A DNA stretch of 64,000 nt from positions 3,348,001 to 3,412,000 of the forward strand of contig NZ_CP093443.1 of assembly GCF_026168515.1 (NCBI RefSeq). Direction: 5' to 3'. Below, one piece after another: positions 43,514 through 53,551 of this stretch. The stretch's first letter is position 1; each line of letters opens with the position of its first letter. Under the pieces are notes generated by a model. That model ran no database searches and was not told where the DNA came from. It saw nothing but the letters and a program-made list of their open reading frames with translations. The position numbers and the translations under genes were made by a program. Source of the stretch: Brevibacterium spongiae. GTDB taxonomy: Bacteria; Actinomycetota; Actinomycetes; Actinomycetales; Brevibacteriaceae.

Positions 43514-44980
43514 TCAGCGGATTCGGATGTTGACCTGCTTGATCTGGGTGAAGCCTTCGAGCATGCCTTCCAGCGATGCCTCACGTCCGAAGCCTGAGGT
43601 CTTCATGCCGCCGTAGGACTGGCCGGCCAGCTGGCCGCCGCCCTGGTTGACCTGCACCCAACCGGATTCGATCCGGTTGGCCATGGTCAGTGCCGCGTCG
43701 ACGTCCTTCGTGAAGACGAAGGCAGCGAGACCGAAGTCGGAATCGTTGGCCATGTCGATGACCTCGTCGATGTCCTTCCACGGGATGACCGAGAGGACGG
43801 GGCCGAAGATCTCCTCGCGGCTCGTCTGCCAGTCGTTCTTCGCCTTCGAGAAGATCACGGGTGCGTGGTAGAAGCCGGGCTCGCCGACCTCAAGGGAATC
43901 GGAGCCGTCGTAGGCGATCTCCACACCGTCCATCGACTTTCCGAGTTCGATGTAGCTGGCGACCTGGTCGTACTGCTTCTGGTTGATGATGCAGCCGATG
44001 TCGGAGTCCTCATCGCGGGGGTCGCCGACCTTCATCTTCGAGACAGCGTCGACGAGCTTGCCCAGGAAGTCGTCGTAGATGTCCTCGTGGAGGAACAGAC
44101 GCGAACCCATGGTGCACGACTGGCCCTGACGAGCGAAGCGCGTCGACAGGAGCACCTGCTCGAGGGTGTCCTCATCGTTCGAGTCCGGGAAGATGATGTT
44201 CGGGGACTTGCCGCCGAGCTCCATCGACGAATGTGCGAGACGGCCACCGGCCACCTCGGCGACGTGACGGCCGACGCTCGTCGAACCGGTGAACGAGACC
44301 TTGTCGACGTCGGGGTGGACGTTGAGGGCCTCACCGATGACCGATCCCTTGCCGGTGACCACGTTGAGCACACCGGCGGGCAGGATGTCGGCGATGACCT
44401 CGGCCATCTTGAGGATCGTCAGCGGTGCATCCTCGGCGCACTTGAGGACGATCGTATTGCCGGCGGCGATCGCGGCAGGTGTCTTGAAGGCCGCGATCAT
44501 CAGCGGCGAGTTCCACGGCAGGATGCCGGCCACGACGCCCAGCGGCACGCGCTTCGTGTACTGCAGCTGCTTGTCTCCGGCTGGCAGGGTGTTGCCCTTG
44601 ACCTCACCGGCGACTCCGCCCATGTAGCGGAACAGGTCGGCCAGGATGATCGTCTCCGGGCGGGCCTGGGTGCGGATCGCGTTGCCGGTGTCCAGGGCGG
44701 TGAGCTGAGCCAGCTCCTCCGAGGCGGCTTCGAGCGCATCGGCGCAGGCCACAAGCTTCTTCTGGCGTTCCTTGAACGGCAGGGCCGCCCACTCGGGGAA
44801 GGCCTTGCGTGCAGCCTTGACGGCACGGTCGGCGTCGGCCTCTTTGCCGTTGGGGACCTTGGCGATGACGACGTTGCGGTCGATGGGGGTGATGACATCG
44901 GTGGTGTCGCCGTCAGCAGCGTCGACCCACTCGCCGCCGATGAGCATCTTCCAGTTCTTGGCCTCTGGGAATTCCGACAT
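43514..44980 (-). CDS. NAD-dependent aldehyde dehydrogenase
   Basis: A 488-residue aldehyde dehydrogenase with GILPWNSPL, the NAD-site FTGSTSVGRHV, the Glu motif MELGGKSPNI, the catalytic Cys in ARQGQSCTMGSRL, and the EEIFGPVLSVIPW segment. It resembles the betaine/aromatic aldehyde dehydrogenase branch and differs from the enzyme at 12.6 kb. The substrate is unknown. The ATG at 44980 has GAAAGGA upstream and the expected N terminus (NWKMLIGGEWVDA). It stands alone. Confidence 0.88.
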   Translation of the reverse strand: MSEFPEAKNWKMLIGGEWVDAADGDTTDVITPIDRNVVIAKVPNGKEADADRAVKAARKAFPEWAALPFKERQKKLVACADALEAASEELAQLTALDTGNAIRTQARPETIILADLFRYMGGVAGEVKGNTLPAGDKQLQYTKRVPLGVVAGILPWNSPLMIAAFKTPAAIAAGNTIVLKCAEDAPLTILKMAEVIADILPAGVLNVVTGKGSVIGEALNVHPDVDKVSFTGSTSVGRHVAEVAGGRLAHSSMELGGKSPNIIFPDSNDEDTLEQVLLSTRFARQGQSCTMGSRLFLHEDIYDDFLGKLVDAVSKMKVGDPRDEDSDIGCIINQKQYDQVASYIELGKSMDGVEIAYDGSDSLEVGEPGFYHAPVIFSKAKNDWQTSREEIFGPVLSVIPWKDIDEVIDMANDSDFGLAAFVFTKDVDAALTMANRIESGWVQVNQGGGQLAGQSYGGMKTSGFGREASLEGMLEGFTQIKQVNIRIR

Positions 44981-45183
44981 TTCGGTCCTTTCGTTCAACG
45001 ATGAACTCCTTAGGCCGAGCATAACGCGTGCCGTCTGCGGGCAGTACACCTGTTCGATAGGCGATCGCGCACACCCGATCTGCGCTCGGTGCACACCCGC
45101 ACGATGCCCTCACCGAGGATGTGCTGACGTACGCGATCACCCTCACCGAGGCAGTCGTGGAGTTCGCGTCCACCTGATCTCGT

Positions 45184-45189
45184 TACACT
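45184..45189 (+). promoter_or_regulatory. -10 box for leaderless ung
   Basis: TACACT lies 7 nt before the ATG at 45197; a GTG at 45191 would be too close to the hexamer. Confidence 0.5.
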
Positions 45190-45196
45190 CGTGCCC

Positions 45197-45898
45197 ATGA
45201 CGTCGAGACCTCCGATGACCGAGATCATGTCCCCTGACTGGGCGCAGGCCCTGACCGATGTGGAGGACCGCGTCCATGCGATGGGCGACTTCCTGCGCGA
45301 TGAGCTCGCCGCCGGTCGCGAGTACCTGCCTGCCGGGGACTTCGTCTTCCGTGCCTTCGCCGAACCGCTGGAACAGGTGAAGGTGCTCATCGTCGGTCAG
45401 GATCCCTACCCGACACCGGGCCATCCCATCGGCCTGTCCTTCGCCGTCGATCCCGATGTCCGACCGCTGCCCCGCTCGCTGGGCAATATATACAAGGAGC
45501 TCGAAGCCGATCTCGGCATCCCACCTGCCCCTCACGGAGACCTGCGCGGGTGGTCGAGGCAGGGCGTGATGCTGCTCAATCGAGCCCTCACCGTCGCTCC
45601 GGGCCAGCCCGCCTCACACCGCGGCAAGGGGTGGGAGGAGATCACGGAGCGGGCGATCACTGCGCTGACACAGCGAGATCAGCCGCTCGTCGCAATCCTC
45701 TGGGGCCGGGATGCCCGCAACCTCGCACCGCTGCTGACTTCCGGCACCGCCGAGGTGGCCATCATCGAATCACCGCATCCCTCGCCGCTGTCGGCCAGCC
45801 GCGGCTTCTTCGGCTCCCGCCCGTTCTCGCGCACGAATGAGCTGCTCGCCCAGAAGGGCATCGCGCCGATCGACTGGGCGCTGCCAGTTCACGACTGA
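45197..45898 (+). CDS. ung: Uracil-DNA glycosylase, family 1
   Basis: The 233-residue enzyme removes uracil from DNA as the first step of base excision repair. The catalytic Asp69 is in [25 protein letters not shown] and the C-terminal [19 protein letters not shown] loop with the catalytic His are intact. The ATG at 45197 fits a leaderless transcript. Its stop and that of thrE form the palindrome CTGAGCTCAG with only two bases between the genes. Confidence 0.96.
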   Translation: MTSRPPMTEIMSPDWAQALTDVEDRVHAMGDFLRDELAAGREYLPAGDFVFRAFAEPLEQVKVLIVGQDPYPTPGHPIGLSFAVDPDVRPLPRSLGNIYKELEADLGIPPAPHGDLRGWSRQGVMLLNRALTVAPGQPASHRGKGWEEITERAITALTQRDQPLVAILWGRDARNLAPLLTSGTAEVAIIESPHPSPLSASRGFFGSRPFSRTNELLAQKGIAPIDWALPVHD

Positions 45899-45900
45899 GC

Positions 45901-47757
45901 TCAGGGCTGGATCCCGCCCGACTCGGGCGAGCCTTTGCCGGCGCCCGAAACACCCGAGGTTCCCGTCCCGCTCGACTGGGTCTTCGCCGGTCCCGGCTGC
46001 ACCGAGTCGATGACAGCGGTCGAGGTCTCGCCGCTGCGCACCGATTCGACCTTCTCCTCGGCCGAGCTCTGGCTCTTGAGGTTCTTCAACGGCAGCGCCA
46101 GGTAGCTGCCGAGCACAGCTCCGACCGCCAGTGCCGCGTTCGCCAGGATCGCTGTGAACAGCGAGGACAGGCCCACGGCGAAGGTCACGTTCTCCGATTC
46201 CGAGGCGATCTGATAGACGGCGGTGAAGATCGACAATCCCTGCAGCAGGGTGTAGATGCCGGGAATCATGAGCACGATCGCCGGCGCTCCCAGCCGCAGC
46301 GCCAATGGTCTCGAGAGGAACCCGGTGACGGTGGCGGCCAAGAGGCTGGCGAGGACATTGTCGATGTGCAGAAGGGTCAGCGACATCATCGTGATGTGCG
46401 AAGCCAGACCGACGATCGCCGCCGGCAGGATGAACCGCCGCCGGGCCGACATCGCCACGGCGCCGGACATCGACACCACGGCGGCGGCGACCATCGACAG
46501 GATCGCCGTGACCACATGCGGACTCGTCTTCGGCACGAGCACTTCGATATGGCTGAGTCCGATCGCCTGCCCGCACACGACGCCCAGGGCGATGCCGGAG
46601 ACGATGCCCGCCAGAGTCATGAACACCCCGACGACGCGGCCGGCCGCGGTCAGCGGGAAGTTCGTCAGCGCATCCTGGACGGCCGAATACAGTGACTGGG
46701 TGGGCAGCAGGAGGACGATGCCGGCGGCCACGAGGTACTGCGGGGAGTTGATGATGCCGATGTCGCCGGCGATCGTGGCGATGAGCGTCGCCGAGGCGGC
46801 CTGCAGCGCCGTGATGAAGAACGACGGCAGGTGGGTGCGACCGAGGAACTTGCCGACCTGGAAGATGAGGATGGCCATGGCGATACCCAGCGGCACCGCG
46901 ATCGGGCCTCCCCCGAGCAGCAGAACCAGGGCGCCGACCATGAACCCCCATGCTCCGGTGACGAACCACTGCGGGAACGGCCGTCGCTGCGCGCGGATGG
47001 CGTCGAGACGGCTGCGCGCCTCGTGGAATTCCAGGCGTCCGTCGACGAGGTCGGTGACGAGCTTGTGCACCGAGGCGAGCTTCGCGAAATGCGTGGACTC
47101 ACCGCGATTGACCCGCATCACCGTGAGCAGACGACCGTCGGAGGTCGAGTAGTGCACGACGAGCGTGTTCGAGGTGAGATCGACTTCGACGGTGGCCAGG
47201 CCGCATGCCGTGCATGCGGCGATGACCGAGACCTCGACATCGCTGGTGCCCGCGCCGGCGCGCATCATCATCGCCGCGATATCGGCGGCGAGGTCGAGGA
47301 TCATCCGAGCTTCGTCCTCGCTCGGCTCGGTCGCCTGCACCGGCGCCTGATACGGGGTGCCCTTGAGCGCGGTGACGATCGGCACCGGCTGCGTGTTCGG
47401 AGTCGTACCTGAGACGAGTTTGCCGACGGTGCGCCGGGCCACGCTCTGCGCGATCCGCTGAGAAGCGCCGCGGTGGTCCGTCCGCGGTTTCGACCGGCCG
47501 ACGCTGCGTTCGGGCTTCGCCGCCTTCGCGGCAGCGGCCTTCTCGATGTCCTCAGGCTTGGGGTCCGGCGAGGAATCCCGCAGTTCGGCCAGACGCTGCA
47601 GTCGGGTGCGTTCGAGCAGCTCCCTCAGAGCCTGGGATCCGGCCTCAGGATTGCCGCCGTTGACCGGGGCAGGGGACGACCCCCGAACGGGCCCGGGGGC
47701 GGTCGGTGGATCGACCCGCACCTCGGCGGTGGTGGCGTCTTCGAGTTCGTCGCTCAC
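45901..47757 (-). CDS. thrE: Threonine/serine exporter, ThrE family
   Basis: A 618-residue protein with a long Arg/Pro/Ala-rich cytoplasmic N-terminal part (about 1-140), a ThrE soluble domain (DUF1212; MMMRAGAGTSDVEVSVIAAC; ThrRVNRGESTHFAKL-like segment), about ten membrane helices (two blocks, 260-400 and 415-545) and an acidic Ser/Thr/Gly tail. It is longer than the ~490-residue Corynebacterium ThrE, mainly at both ends. It overlaps the amidohydrolase gene by 4 bp. Confidence 0.9.
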   Translation of the reverse strand: MSDELEDATTAEVRVDPPTAPGPVRGSSPAPVNGGNPEAGSQALRELLERTRLQRLAELRDSSPDPKPEDIEKAAAAKAAKPERSVGRSKPRTDHRGASQRIAQSVARRTVGKLVSGTTPNTQPVPIVTALKGTPYQAPVQATEPSEDEARMILDLAADIAAMMMRAGAGTSDVEVSVIAACTACGLATVEVDLTSNTLVVHYSTSDGRLLTVMRVNRGESTHFAKLASVHKLVTDLVDGRLEFHEARSRLDAIRAQRRPFPQWFVTGAWGFMVGALVLLLGGGPIAVPLGIAMAILIFQVGKFLGRTHLPSFFITALQAASATLIATIAGDIGIINSPQYLVAAGIVLLLPTQSLYSAVQDALTNFPLTAAGRVVGVFMTLAGIVSGIALGVVCGQAIGLSHIEVLVPKTSPHVVTAILSMVAAAVVSMSGAVAMSARRRFILPAAIVGLASHITMMSLTLLHIDNVLASLLAATVTGFLSRPLALRLGAPAIVLMIPGIYTLLQGLSIFTAVYQIASESENVTFAVGLSSLFTAILANAALAVGAVLGSYLALPLKNLKSQSSAEEKVESVRSGETSTAVIDSVQPGPAKTQSSGTGTSGVSGAGKGSPESGGIQP

Positions 47758-49034
47758 GGCTCGCAGATGAGTGTCGGGCCGTATGGATCGGCGACGTTCG
47801 CGGTTCCCGTCTCGGCGTCGTAGTCGAAGACGCGGCGTCCGGAGACGAACACGGTCTCGGCGCGGGAGTCGAGATCGAGCGGGTCGCCCGACCAGATGAC
47901 GATGTCGGCGTCACGGCCGACGGCCAGGGACCCGAGACGGTCATCGAGTCCGAAGATCGCTGCGGGGTTGATCGTCAGGGCTTCGATCGCGACGATCGGG
48001 TCGAGACCTTCCTTGACGGCCAGGGACGCCTCGTGGATGAGGAAATTGATGGGGATCACCGGGTGGTCGGTGGTCAGAGCGATGCGCACCCCCGCCTCGG
48101 CGAGGGCCGCCGCGGTGGCCAGGGTGCGGTCGCGCAGTTCGACCTTCGACCGAGTGGTCATCAGGGGGCCGAGGATGACGTCGATGCCCTTGGCCGCGAT
48201 GTAATCGGCGATCTTGTGGCCTTCGGTGCCGTGGTTGATGACGAGGCGGTACCCGAATTCCTCGGACAGTCGGATGGCCGTGGCGATGTCATCGGCGCGG
48301 TGGCAGTGCTGGTCCCAGGCGAGTCTGCCGTCGAGCACATCGGCCAGGGTCTCCTTGACGAGGTCCCGGTCGAACGGAGTGCCCTCAGCCTCGGCGTGGG
48401 CACGTTTGGCCTGGTAGTTGCGGGCGTCGACGAAAGCGTCGCGGATGATCTTCGCGGTGCCCATCCTCGTCGAGGGGGTCGTCTTCTTCTCCCCGTAGAC
48501 GCGTTTCGGGTTCTCGCCGAGCGCGGACTTCACGGACAGGTCCTCGGTCACGAGCATCTCGTCGACGATCCGTCCCCACGTCTTCACGAAGGCGGTGCGC
48601 CCGCCGATGGGGTTGCCGGATCCGGGTTTGATGAGCGCCGAGGTGACTCCCCCGCGCAGCGCATCCTTGAAGCCGATGTCGGTCGGGTCGATGCCGTCGA
48701 GGGCGCGCAGCCCGGCCCCGTTGGGGTCGGTCATCTCATTCGTGTCATCACCGGACCAGCCCTCGCCGTCCTCATGCACGCCGAGGTGGCCGTGGGCTTC
48801 GATGAAGCCGGGCAGCACCCAGCGTCCGCCGGCGTCGATGACCTCGGTGTCCGTGGGGAGTGATGAGGTGTCGACGGTCCCGTCGACCACCTCTGCGATG
48901 CGGCCGTCGGTGACGGTGAGCGTACCCGTTTCGATCGCCTCGGCGCGGTGCCCGTTCGCATCAGCGACGGGCACGATCCGTGCGTTGGTGATCACGAGAT
49001 CTGCGGCGGCGGGGACCGGAACCGAACGGTACAT
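47754..49034 (-). CDS. Amidohydrolase family protein
   Basis: A 426-residue metal-dependent hydrolase of the imidazolonepropionase-like branch: ADLVITNARIVPVAD at the N terminus, GRWVLPGFIEAHGHLGVH for the metal HxH, then WDQHCHRADD, LVINHGTEGHK and the Asp in IALTTDHPVIP. GRDADIVIWSGDPLDL closes the fold. It probably hydrolyses an amide or cyclic substrate. It overlaps thrE (ATGA), hinting at a link with amino acid or peptide handling; that is inference. Confidence 0.88.
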   Translation of the reverse strand: MYRSVPVPAAADLVITNARIVPVADANGHRAEAIETGTLTVTDGRIAEVVDGTVDTSSLPTDTEVIDAGGRWVLPGFIEAHGHLGVHEDGEGWSGDDTNEMTDPNGAGLRALDGIDPTDIGFKDALRGGVTSALIKPGSGNPIGGRTAFVKTWGRIVDEMLVTEDLSVKSALGENPKRVYGEKKTTPSTRMGTAKIIRDAFVDARNYQAKRAHAEAEGTPFDRDLVKETLADVLDGRLAWDQHCHRADDIATAIRLSEEFGYRLVINHGTEGHKIADYIAAKGIDVILGPLMTTRSKVELRDRTLATAAALAEAGVRIALTTDHPVIPINFLIHEASLAVKEGLDPIVAIEALTINPAAIFGLDDRLGSLAVGRDADIVIWSGDPLDLDSRAETVFVSGRRVFDYDAETGTANVADPYGPTLICEP

Positions 49035-49192
49035 TGTGCTCCTAGCAATGGGGTCGGCGACGACGTCTGGCTGCGGAGTCGAGTCTACGCCACATGCCGT
49101 TTCTCCCGGTTCATCCCGGCTCCCTCACGGGTGCCTCGTGTCACCCCCGGCATATAGTCTTGGACCATTGCCCGAAGAGAGAAGGTTCCCTG

Positions 49193-50083
49193 ATGCTAGA
49201 GACCATCACCTCCTACGTCGCTGTCGGAGATTCATTCAGCGAAGGGCTGATGGATCCCGACCCGCGCATCGACGACCGGTTCCGCGGCTGGGCGGACCGT
49301 CTGGCCCTCATGCTCACGGAGTCGAAGGCGGGCAGCCCCGATGTCTCCTATGCCAATCTCGCGATCCGCGGACGGCTGCTCGACCGCATCATCGACGAAC
49401 AGGTTCCCCGTGCCCTGGAGCTGAAGCCGGATCTGGTCAGCCTGTGTGCAGGCGGCAATGACTGTCTGCGGCCGAAGGCCGATATCGACGCCCTGGCCGC
49501 GAAGTTCGAGCGCGCCGTCATCGACCTGCGCGAAGCCGGCATCGAGGTGCTCATGTGCAACGGCTTCGACACGGAATTCAGCTCCCCGCTCATCCGTGCG
49601 GTGCGCCCCCGCGTCGGTGTCTACAACGCCCACCTGTGGTCGATCGCGCAGCGCCACGGCTGCCACATGGTCGACCTGTGGGGTCTGCGGTCGCTCTATG
49701 CCGCGGAGATGTGGGCCGAGGATCGCATCCACCTCTCCCCCAAGGGCCATCATCTCGTCGCCGAGCAGGCACTGGCCACGCTCGAATCCGGTCATTCGCT
49801 GCCGACCGAGGGCTTCGGTGTGCCGGCCCGTCCGACGCGTGCGATCCGCGAGGCTATGAGCGAAGAGTCTCGGTGGGCGAAGCAGTACTTGGGTCCGTGG
49901 GTCGGCCGTCGCCTGCGCGGTGAGTCCTCCGGGGACAAGCTCGATCCGAAGCTGCCCGAGCTCACCCGCGTCGCCGACCTCGTCGAGCGGGCACGGGAAG
50001 CTGACGCCGCAGACGTTCGACGTGCGGCCGATCGGGGTGCGGCCGATCGGGGTGTGGCCGGTCGGGGTACGGACGAGAGATGA
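49193..50083 (+). CDS. SGNH/GDSL hydrolase
   Basis: A 296-residue esterase-like protein: block I VAVGDSFSEGLMDPD holds the catalytic Ser, block II ANLAIRGR the Gly, block III CAGGNDCLRP the Asn, and block V DRIHLSPKGHHLVAE the Asp-x-x-His. No signal peptide is visible, so it is probably cytosolic. GAAGG precedes the ATG; TATAGT at 49153-49158 may be the -10. It overlaps the next hydrolase gene by 4 bp. Its C terminus repeats ADRGAADRGVAGRG. Confidence 0.9.
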   Translation: MLETITSYVAVGDSFSEGLMDPDPRIDDRFRGWADRLALMLTESKAGSPDVSYANLAIRGRLLDRIIDEQVPRALELKPDLVSLCAGGNDCLRPKADIDALAAKFERAVIDLREAGIEVLMCNGFDTEFSSPLIRAVRPRVGVYNAHLWSIAQRHGCHMVDLWGLRSLYAAEMWAEDRIHLSPKGHHLVAEQALATLESGHSLPTEGFGVPARPTRAIREAMSEESRWAKQYLGPWVGRRLRGESSGDKLDPKLPELTRVADLVERAREADAADVRRAADRGAADRGVAGRGTDER

Positions 50084-50904
50084 GCGGTGAGAGCGTGCGC
50101 ATACCCGAACTCTCCGCCGCCGGCGCCGCATTCGGCGGACCGACCGCCTCCTTCGGAGGGCTCGGTCCGGATGACGGCGGTCCGGGGGCGGATACGCCGG
50201 CCTTCCGGCATGCCTACGGGGAGGCGCCTGAGCAGTTCGTCGAGGTCTACGGTGACCCGGCAGCCGCCTCGACGACGGTGATCTTCGTCCACGGCGGCTA
50301 CTTCCGTCCGCGCACGGACCTCGCTCATGCCCGACCGCTGGCTCTGTCGTTGGCCGCCTCCGGAGTGCTCGTCGTCCTCGTCGAATACCGTCGGGACGGC
50401 GGACAGCCGCTCCTGCTCGACGATGTCACCGCGGCCATCGAGGCGGTGCAGTTCGAACTGCCGAACTGGGACGTCAGCGAGTCTGGGCGGGAGAACCTCA
50501 TCGTCTCCGGGCATTCGGCCGGCGGCTGCCTCGTCCTCGCGTGGGCCTCCCACCTGCCCGAGGACGGGCCGAGATTCCGTCTGCGACCGCTGGCGCCGGT
50601 TACGGACCTGCTGCGGGAAGTGGCGGGCAGCCTCGGTGATGGTGCGGTCCTCGACTACATGGGTGTGCGGCCCGAGGAGGATCTTCAGGCGTATCTGCGT
50701 CATGATCCTCGGTCTCGGGCCGTGCTCATTCCGGGCCGCGTCGATGTCCGTTCGATCCACGGGGATGCCGATGAGACCGTCGCCATCGAGTTCTCCCGGG
50801 TCTTTCCCGCGGCCCTGACCGAACTGCCCGGGGCGAACCATGCCGATGTCATCGACCCCGAGTCCCCGTATTTCCCGCAGGTGAGGGACCTCCTCCTCGG
50901 GTAA
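50080..50904 (+). CDS. Alpha/beta hydrolase, candidate kynurenine formamidase
   Basis: A 274-residue alpha/beta hydrolase with the oxyanion-hole HGGYF, the nucleophile elbow GHSAGGCLVL (Ser), an Asp in IHGDADET and the His in PGANHADVI. HGG plus GHSAGG is the pattern of hormone-sensitive-lipase-like and kynurenine formamidase (KynB/AFMID) enzymes. Tryptophan 2,3-dioxygenase is the convergent neighbour, which makes N-formylkynurenine a plausible substrate. It is coupled to the SGNH gene by ATGA. Confidence 0.8.
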   Translation: MSGESVRIPELSAAGAAFGGPTASFGGLGPDDGGPGADTPAFRHAYGEAPEQFVEVYGDPAAASTTVIFVHGGYFRPRTDLAHARPLALSLAASGVLVVLVEYRRDGGQPLLLDDVTAAIEAVQFELPNWDVSESGRENLIVSGHSAGGCLVLAWASHLPEDGPRFRLRPLAPVTDLLREVAGSLGDGAVLDYMGVRPEEDLQAYLRHDPRSRAVLIPGRVDVRSIHGDADETVAIEFSRVFPAALTELPGANHADVIDPESPYFPQVRDLLLG

Positions 50905-50976
50905 GGGCGGTCTTCATCAGGTGAGGGTCGCACCTCGGTTTCAGCGGCCGCCGATCCCGGGCTTGATGAGGGAATC

Positions 50977-51897
50977 TCAGATCCCTTCGGGGCTGATGCC
51001 GGGACCGTTCTCGATGCCGGTGCGGATATCGAAGAGTTCGGGAAAGAACGTGAGGTCGAGCGCCTTCTGCAGGAACCCGACTCCGCTCGAACCGCCGGTG
51101 CCGCGCTTCATGCCGATGATCCGCAGCACCGTGCGCATGTGCCGGTAGCGCCAGAGCTGGAAGTTCTCCTCGAGGTCGACGAGCTCTTCGCAGCTTTCGT
51201 ATTCCTGCCAGTACTTCTGCGGGTTCTCATAGATGATGCGGAAGGTGTCGCTCAGCTCTTCGTCGAAGGTGTGGGCCACGGACTTGTCGCGGTCGAGCAG
51301 CCGCTGCGGCACCGGGAGTCCGCGGCGGGCCAGACATGCAATGAACTCGTCGTAGATGCTCGGTTCCTCGAGATACTGCTCGAGTGCGGCACGCGCTTCG
51401 GGCTCACCGTCGAAGACCGGTAGCATCTCCCGGTTCTTGTTCCCGAGCAGGAACTCCACCGCTCGGTACTGCCAGGACTGGAAACCAGAGGCACGGCCGA
51501 GTTGGTCGCGGAAGCCGATGTATTCGCTCGGGGTCAGCGTGGCGAGGACGGACCACTGTTCGGTCAGGGTCTTCTGGATGTGCTTGACGCGGGCGATGCG
51601 CTTCAGCGCGGTCTGCAGCTCATCGTGGGCGATGAGCCGGCGGGCGTCGAGGAGTTCGTGGATGACGAGGCGGAACCACAGTTCGGTGGTCTGGTGCTGG
51701 ATGATGAAGAGCATCTCATCGTGATGCTCGGGGCTGCTGACGGGGTGCTGAGCGCCGAGCAGCCGATCGAGGTCGAGATACGACCCGTAGGTCATCGTCT
51801 TCTTGAGGTCGGTGTGGACCCCGTCCTCGAGGTCACGCACGTTCTTCTCCGCCGTGGACCTGGCGTCTTTGCTCGGTTCGGTGTTCGAGTCGGTCAT
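50977..51897 (-). CDS. kynA: Tryptophan 2,3-dioxygenase
   Basis: The 306-residue heme enzyme oxidises L-tryptophan to N-formylkynurenine. Diagnostic stretches are LTYGSYL-like [54 protein letters not shown] and the C-terminal GGSSGVGFL with [14 protein letters not shown], which carries the heme His. The length is normal. The ATG at 51897 is used; upstream in-frame codons lack support. The next kynurenine-pathway gene is not visible unless the neighbouring hydrolase is it. Confidence 0.96.
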   Translation of the reverse strand: MTDSNTEPSKDARSTAEKNVRDLEDGVHTDLKKTMTYGSYLDLDRLLGAQHPVSSPEHHDEMLFIIQHQTTELWFRLVIHELLDARRLIAHDELQTALKRIARVKHIQKTLTEQWSVLATLTPSEYIGFRDQLGRASGFQSWQYRAVEFLLGNKNREMLPVFDGEPEARAALEQYLEEPSIYDEFIACLARRGLPVPQRLLDRDKSVAHTFDEELSDTFRIIYENPQKYWQEYESCEELVDLEENFQLWRYRHMRTVLRIIGMKRGTGGSSGVGFLQKALDLTFFPELFDIRTGIENGPGISPEGI

Positions 51898-51914
51898 GCG
51901 CTCCAGCATAAGGG

Positions 51915-51984
51915 TCAGCCCGGTTGCGCAGGAGTGACCCAGTTGCATCGGGGACGGTTCAGCCGCAATGAGGCTCAGCCCGGT
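51915..51984. repeat. 10-bp direct repeat, one copy on the emfourin stop
   Basis: TCAGCCCGGT occurs at 51915-51924 and 51975-51984; the second copy starts with the emfourin stop codon (minus strand). Confidence 0.65.
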
Positions 51985-52358
51985 GGCCGTCTCTGCGGTT
52001 CGGTGACTTCACGGACTTCGTCGACGAGTCGCTTCCATTCCTGCGGCATCTGGGCCTCACCGAATCGGACGCGCCCGTAGCGGCTCTCGATGAGGTAGAC
52101 GAAACGGTCGGCGCCGGTCGGAACCGAGCTGTCGGCAGTGGTCTGGGCCGAGCCGTCGGCTCCGGTCGATGCGCGGCTGCTCGCATCGGCTGCCGACCAG
52201 GGCAGTTCGGCGACCGTTCGCCCGAGGCCCTCGGCGTGGCTGCTCGCGTCGATGTCGACTTCCCAGACGAGCCGCATTCCGCCGATCCCCCCGGAACGTT
52301 CGACGAGCAGACGACCGAAGCCGTCGCCGTCTCCCGAACCGGCCCGGCTCTCAGTCAC
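51975..52358 (-). CDS. Emfourin-like inhibitor of the neighbouring M4 protease
   Basis: A 127-residue protein with no export signal. Its N-terminal [20 protein letters not shown] and C-terminal [20 protein letters not shown] resemble emfourin, the small protein inhibitor of protealysin. An Ala/Ser/Thr-rich segment (about 55-80) splits the two. The GTG start overlaps the M4 stop by 4 bp (GTGA), so the inhibitor is made with the protease. The operon pair is the main support; the sequence match is from memory of the family. Confidence 0.75.
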   Translation of the reverse strand: MTESRAGSGDGDGFGRLLVERSGGIGGMRLVWEVDIDASSHAEGLGRTVAELPWSAADASSRASTGADGSAQTTADSSVPTGADRFVYLIESRYGRVRFGEAQMPQEWKRLVDEVREVTEPQRRPPG

Positions 52359-53461
52359 CAGCTGCTCCCCTCGTTTCCCCGGGCTGCTGCCGCATGGGTG
52401 ATGCCCACTGTCTGCCACCCGGTCACGACCGCGTCGTGAACGTCGGATCCGGCACCGAACTGATCGGCCGCCTCGGCGATGGTCAGCTGTGCGAAGGCGT
52501 CGAAATCGGTCTGCTTGGTGATCTCGGAACCGGTGAGCACCGCGTACCAGACCTGCCCGACGCTGTCCCACGCGGGACCGCCGATGCTCTTGGCGGCGAG
52601 CGCGAACGCCCGATTCGGAATGCCCGAGTTGAGGTGGACGCCGCCGTTGTCGGAATCGGTGGTGACGAAATCGTCCATGTGTCCCGGCTGCGGATCCTTG
52701 CCGAGGACGTCATCGTCATACGCTGTGCCGGGTTCGAGCATAGACCGCAGGGCCCGCCCTGTGACCTCGGGAGTGAAGATGCCTGCCCCGATGAGCCAGT
52801 CGGCGTCCTCGGCGTTCTGCCCCGCCGCGTGCTGCTCGGTCAGCGCCCCGAAGACATCGGCGCAGTGCTCGTTGAGTGCTCCCGGCTGGCCGAAGTATTC
52901 GAGGTCCGCGGTGTGGCTGATGACTCCGTGTGAGAGTTCGTGGCCGATGATCGACACGGACCCGGTGAAGCCGGTGAAGACCTCGGCGTCACCGTCGCCG
53001 AAGACCATGAGGCGGCCGTCGAAGAACGCGTTGTCGTAGTCATTGCCATAGTGGACGCTGGCCATGAGCGGCATCCCCCGCCCGTCGAGGGAATCGCGGG
53101 AGAAGGCCTCCGAGAACAGCGCGTACGAGGCGCCGAGTCCGTCATAGGCCTCGTTGACCGGCTCATCGCTCACGGGCTCCTCGCCCTCGGAGCGAACGAG
53201 TGTGCCGGGCAGCACCTCGGTGTTCTCGGCATCGTGGATGAGTCGCTGGAGTCCTGCCGGAGCGGGTGCGGCAAGCGCTGCCTCGTCCTTGCCGAGGTCG
53301 GCCGGCGGGGTGTAGCGGAGCCCGGCGAGGCGCAGGTTCCGACAGGTCTCATCGGACATCCGGCAGCTGCGGGCGGCAGCGGCCGCCTTCGGGAAGCGCT
53401 CGATGCCGCGTTCGGCGATCGCATCGAGGAGGTAGGGCGGGACCACGCTGTGGAAAGTCAT
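52355..53461 (-). CDS. M4 family metalloprotease, protealysin-like
   Basis: A 368-residue thermolysin-family protease. It has no signal peptide but a short propeptide with PPYLL (residues 8-12), the motif of protealysin precursors. The zinc site is HELSH (174-178) with Glu198 in LNEHCADVFG; SDNGGVHLNSGI holds the catalytic His. Such precursors stay in the cytoplasm and mature by self-cleavage. It lies divergent from an ArsR-type regulator and is coupled to the inhibitor gene. Confidence 0.92.
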   Translation of the reverse strand: MTFHSVVPPYLLDAIAERGIERFPKAAAAARSCRMSDETCRNLRLAGLRYTPPADLGKDEAALAAPAPAGLQRLIHDAENTEVLPGTLVRSEGEEPVSDEPVNEAYDGLGASYALFSEAFSRDSLDGRGMPLMASVHYGNDYDNAFFDGRLMVFGDGDAEVFTGFTGSVSIIGHELSHGVISHTADLEYFGQPGALNEHCADVFGALTEQHAAGQNAEDADWLIGAGIFTPEVTGRALRSMLEPGTAYDDDVLGKDPQPGHMDDFVTTDSDNGGVHLNSGIPNRAFALAAKSIGGPAWDSVGQVWYAVLTGSEITKQTDFDAFAQLTIAEAADQFGAGSDVHDAVVTGWQTVGITHAAAARGNEGSSW

Positions 53462-53551
53462 GAGTCCAGCCTGCCACTTTCGGCGGCGAATCGACAGAGA
53501 CCAGGTCCGTTCCGCCCGCGCGCAGGCTACGAAAATGACGCGAAGAAAGTA

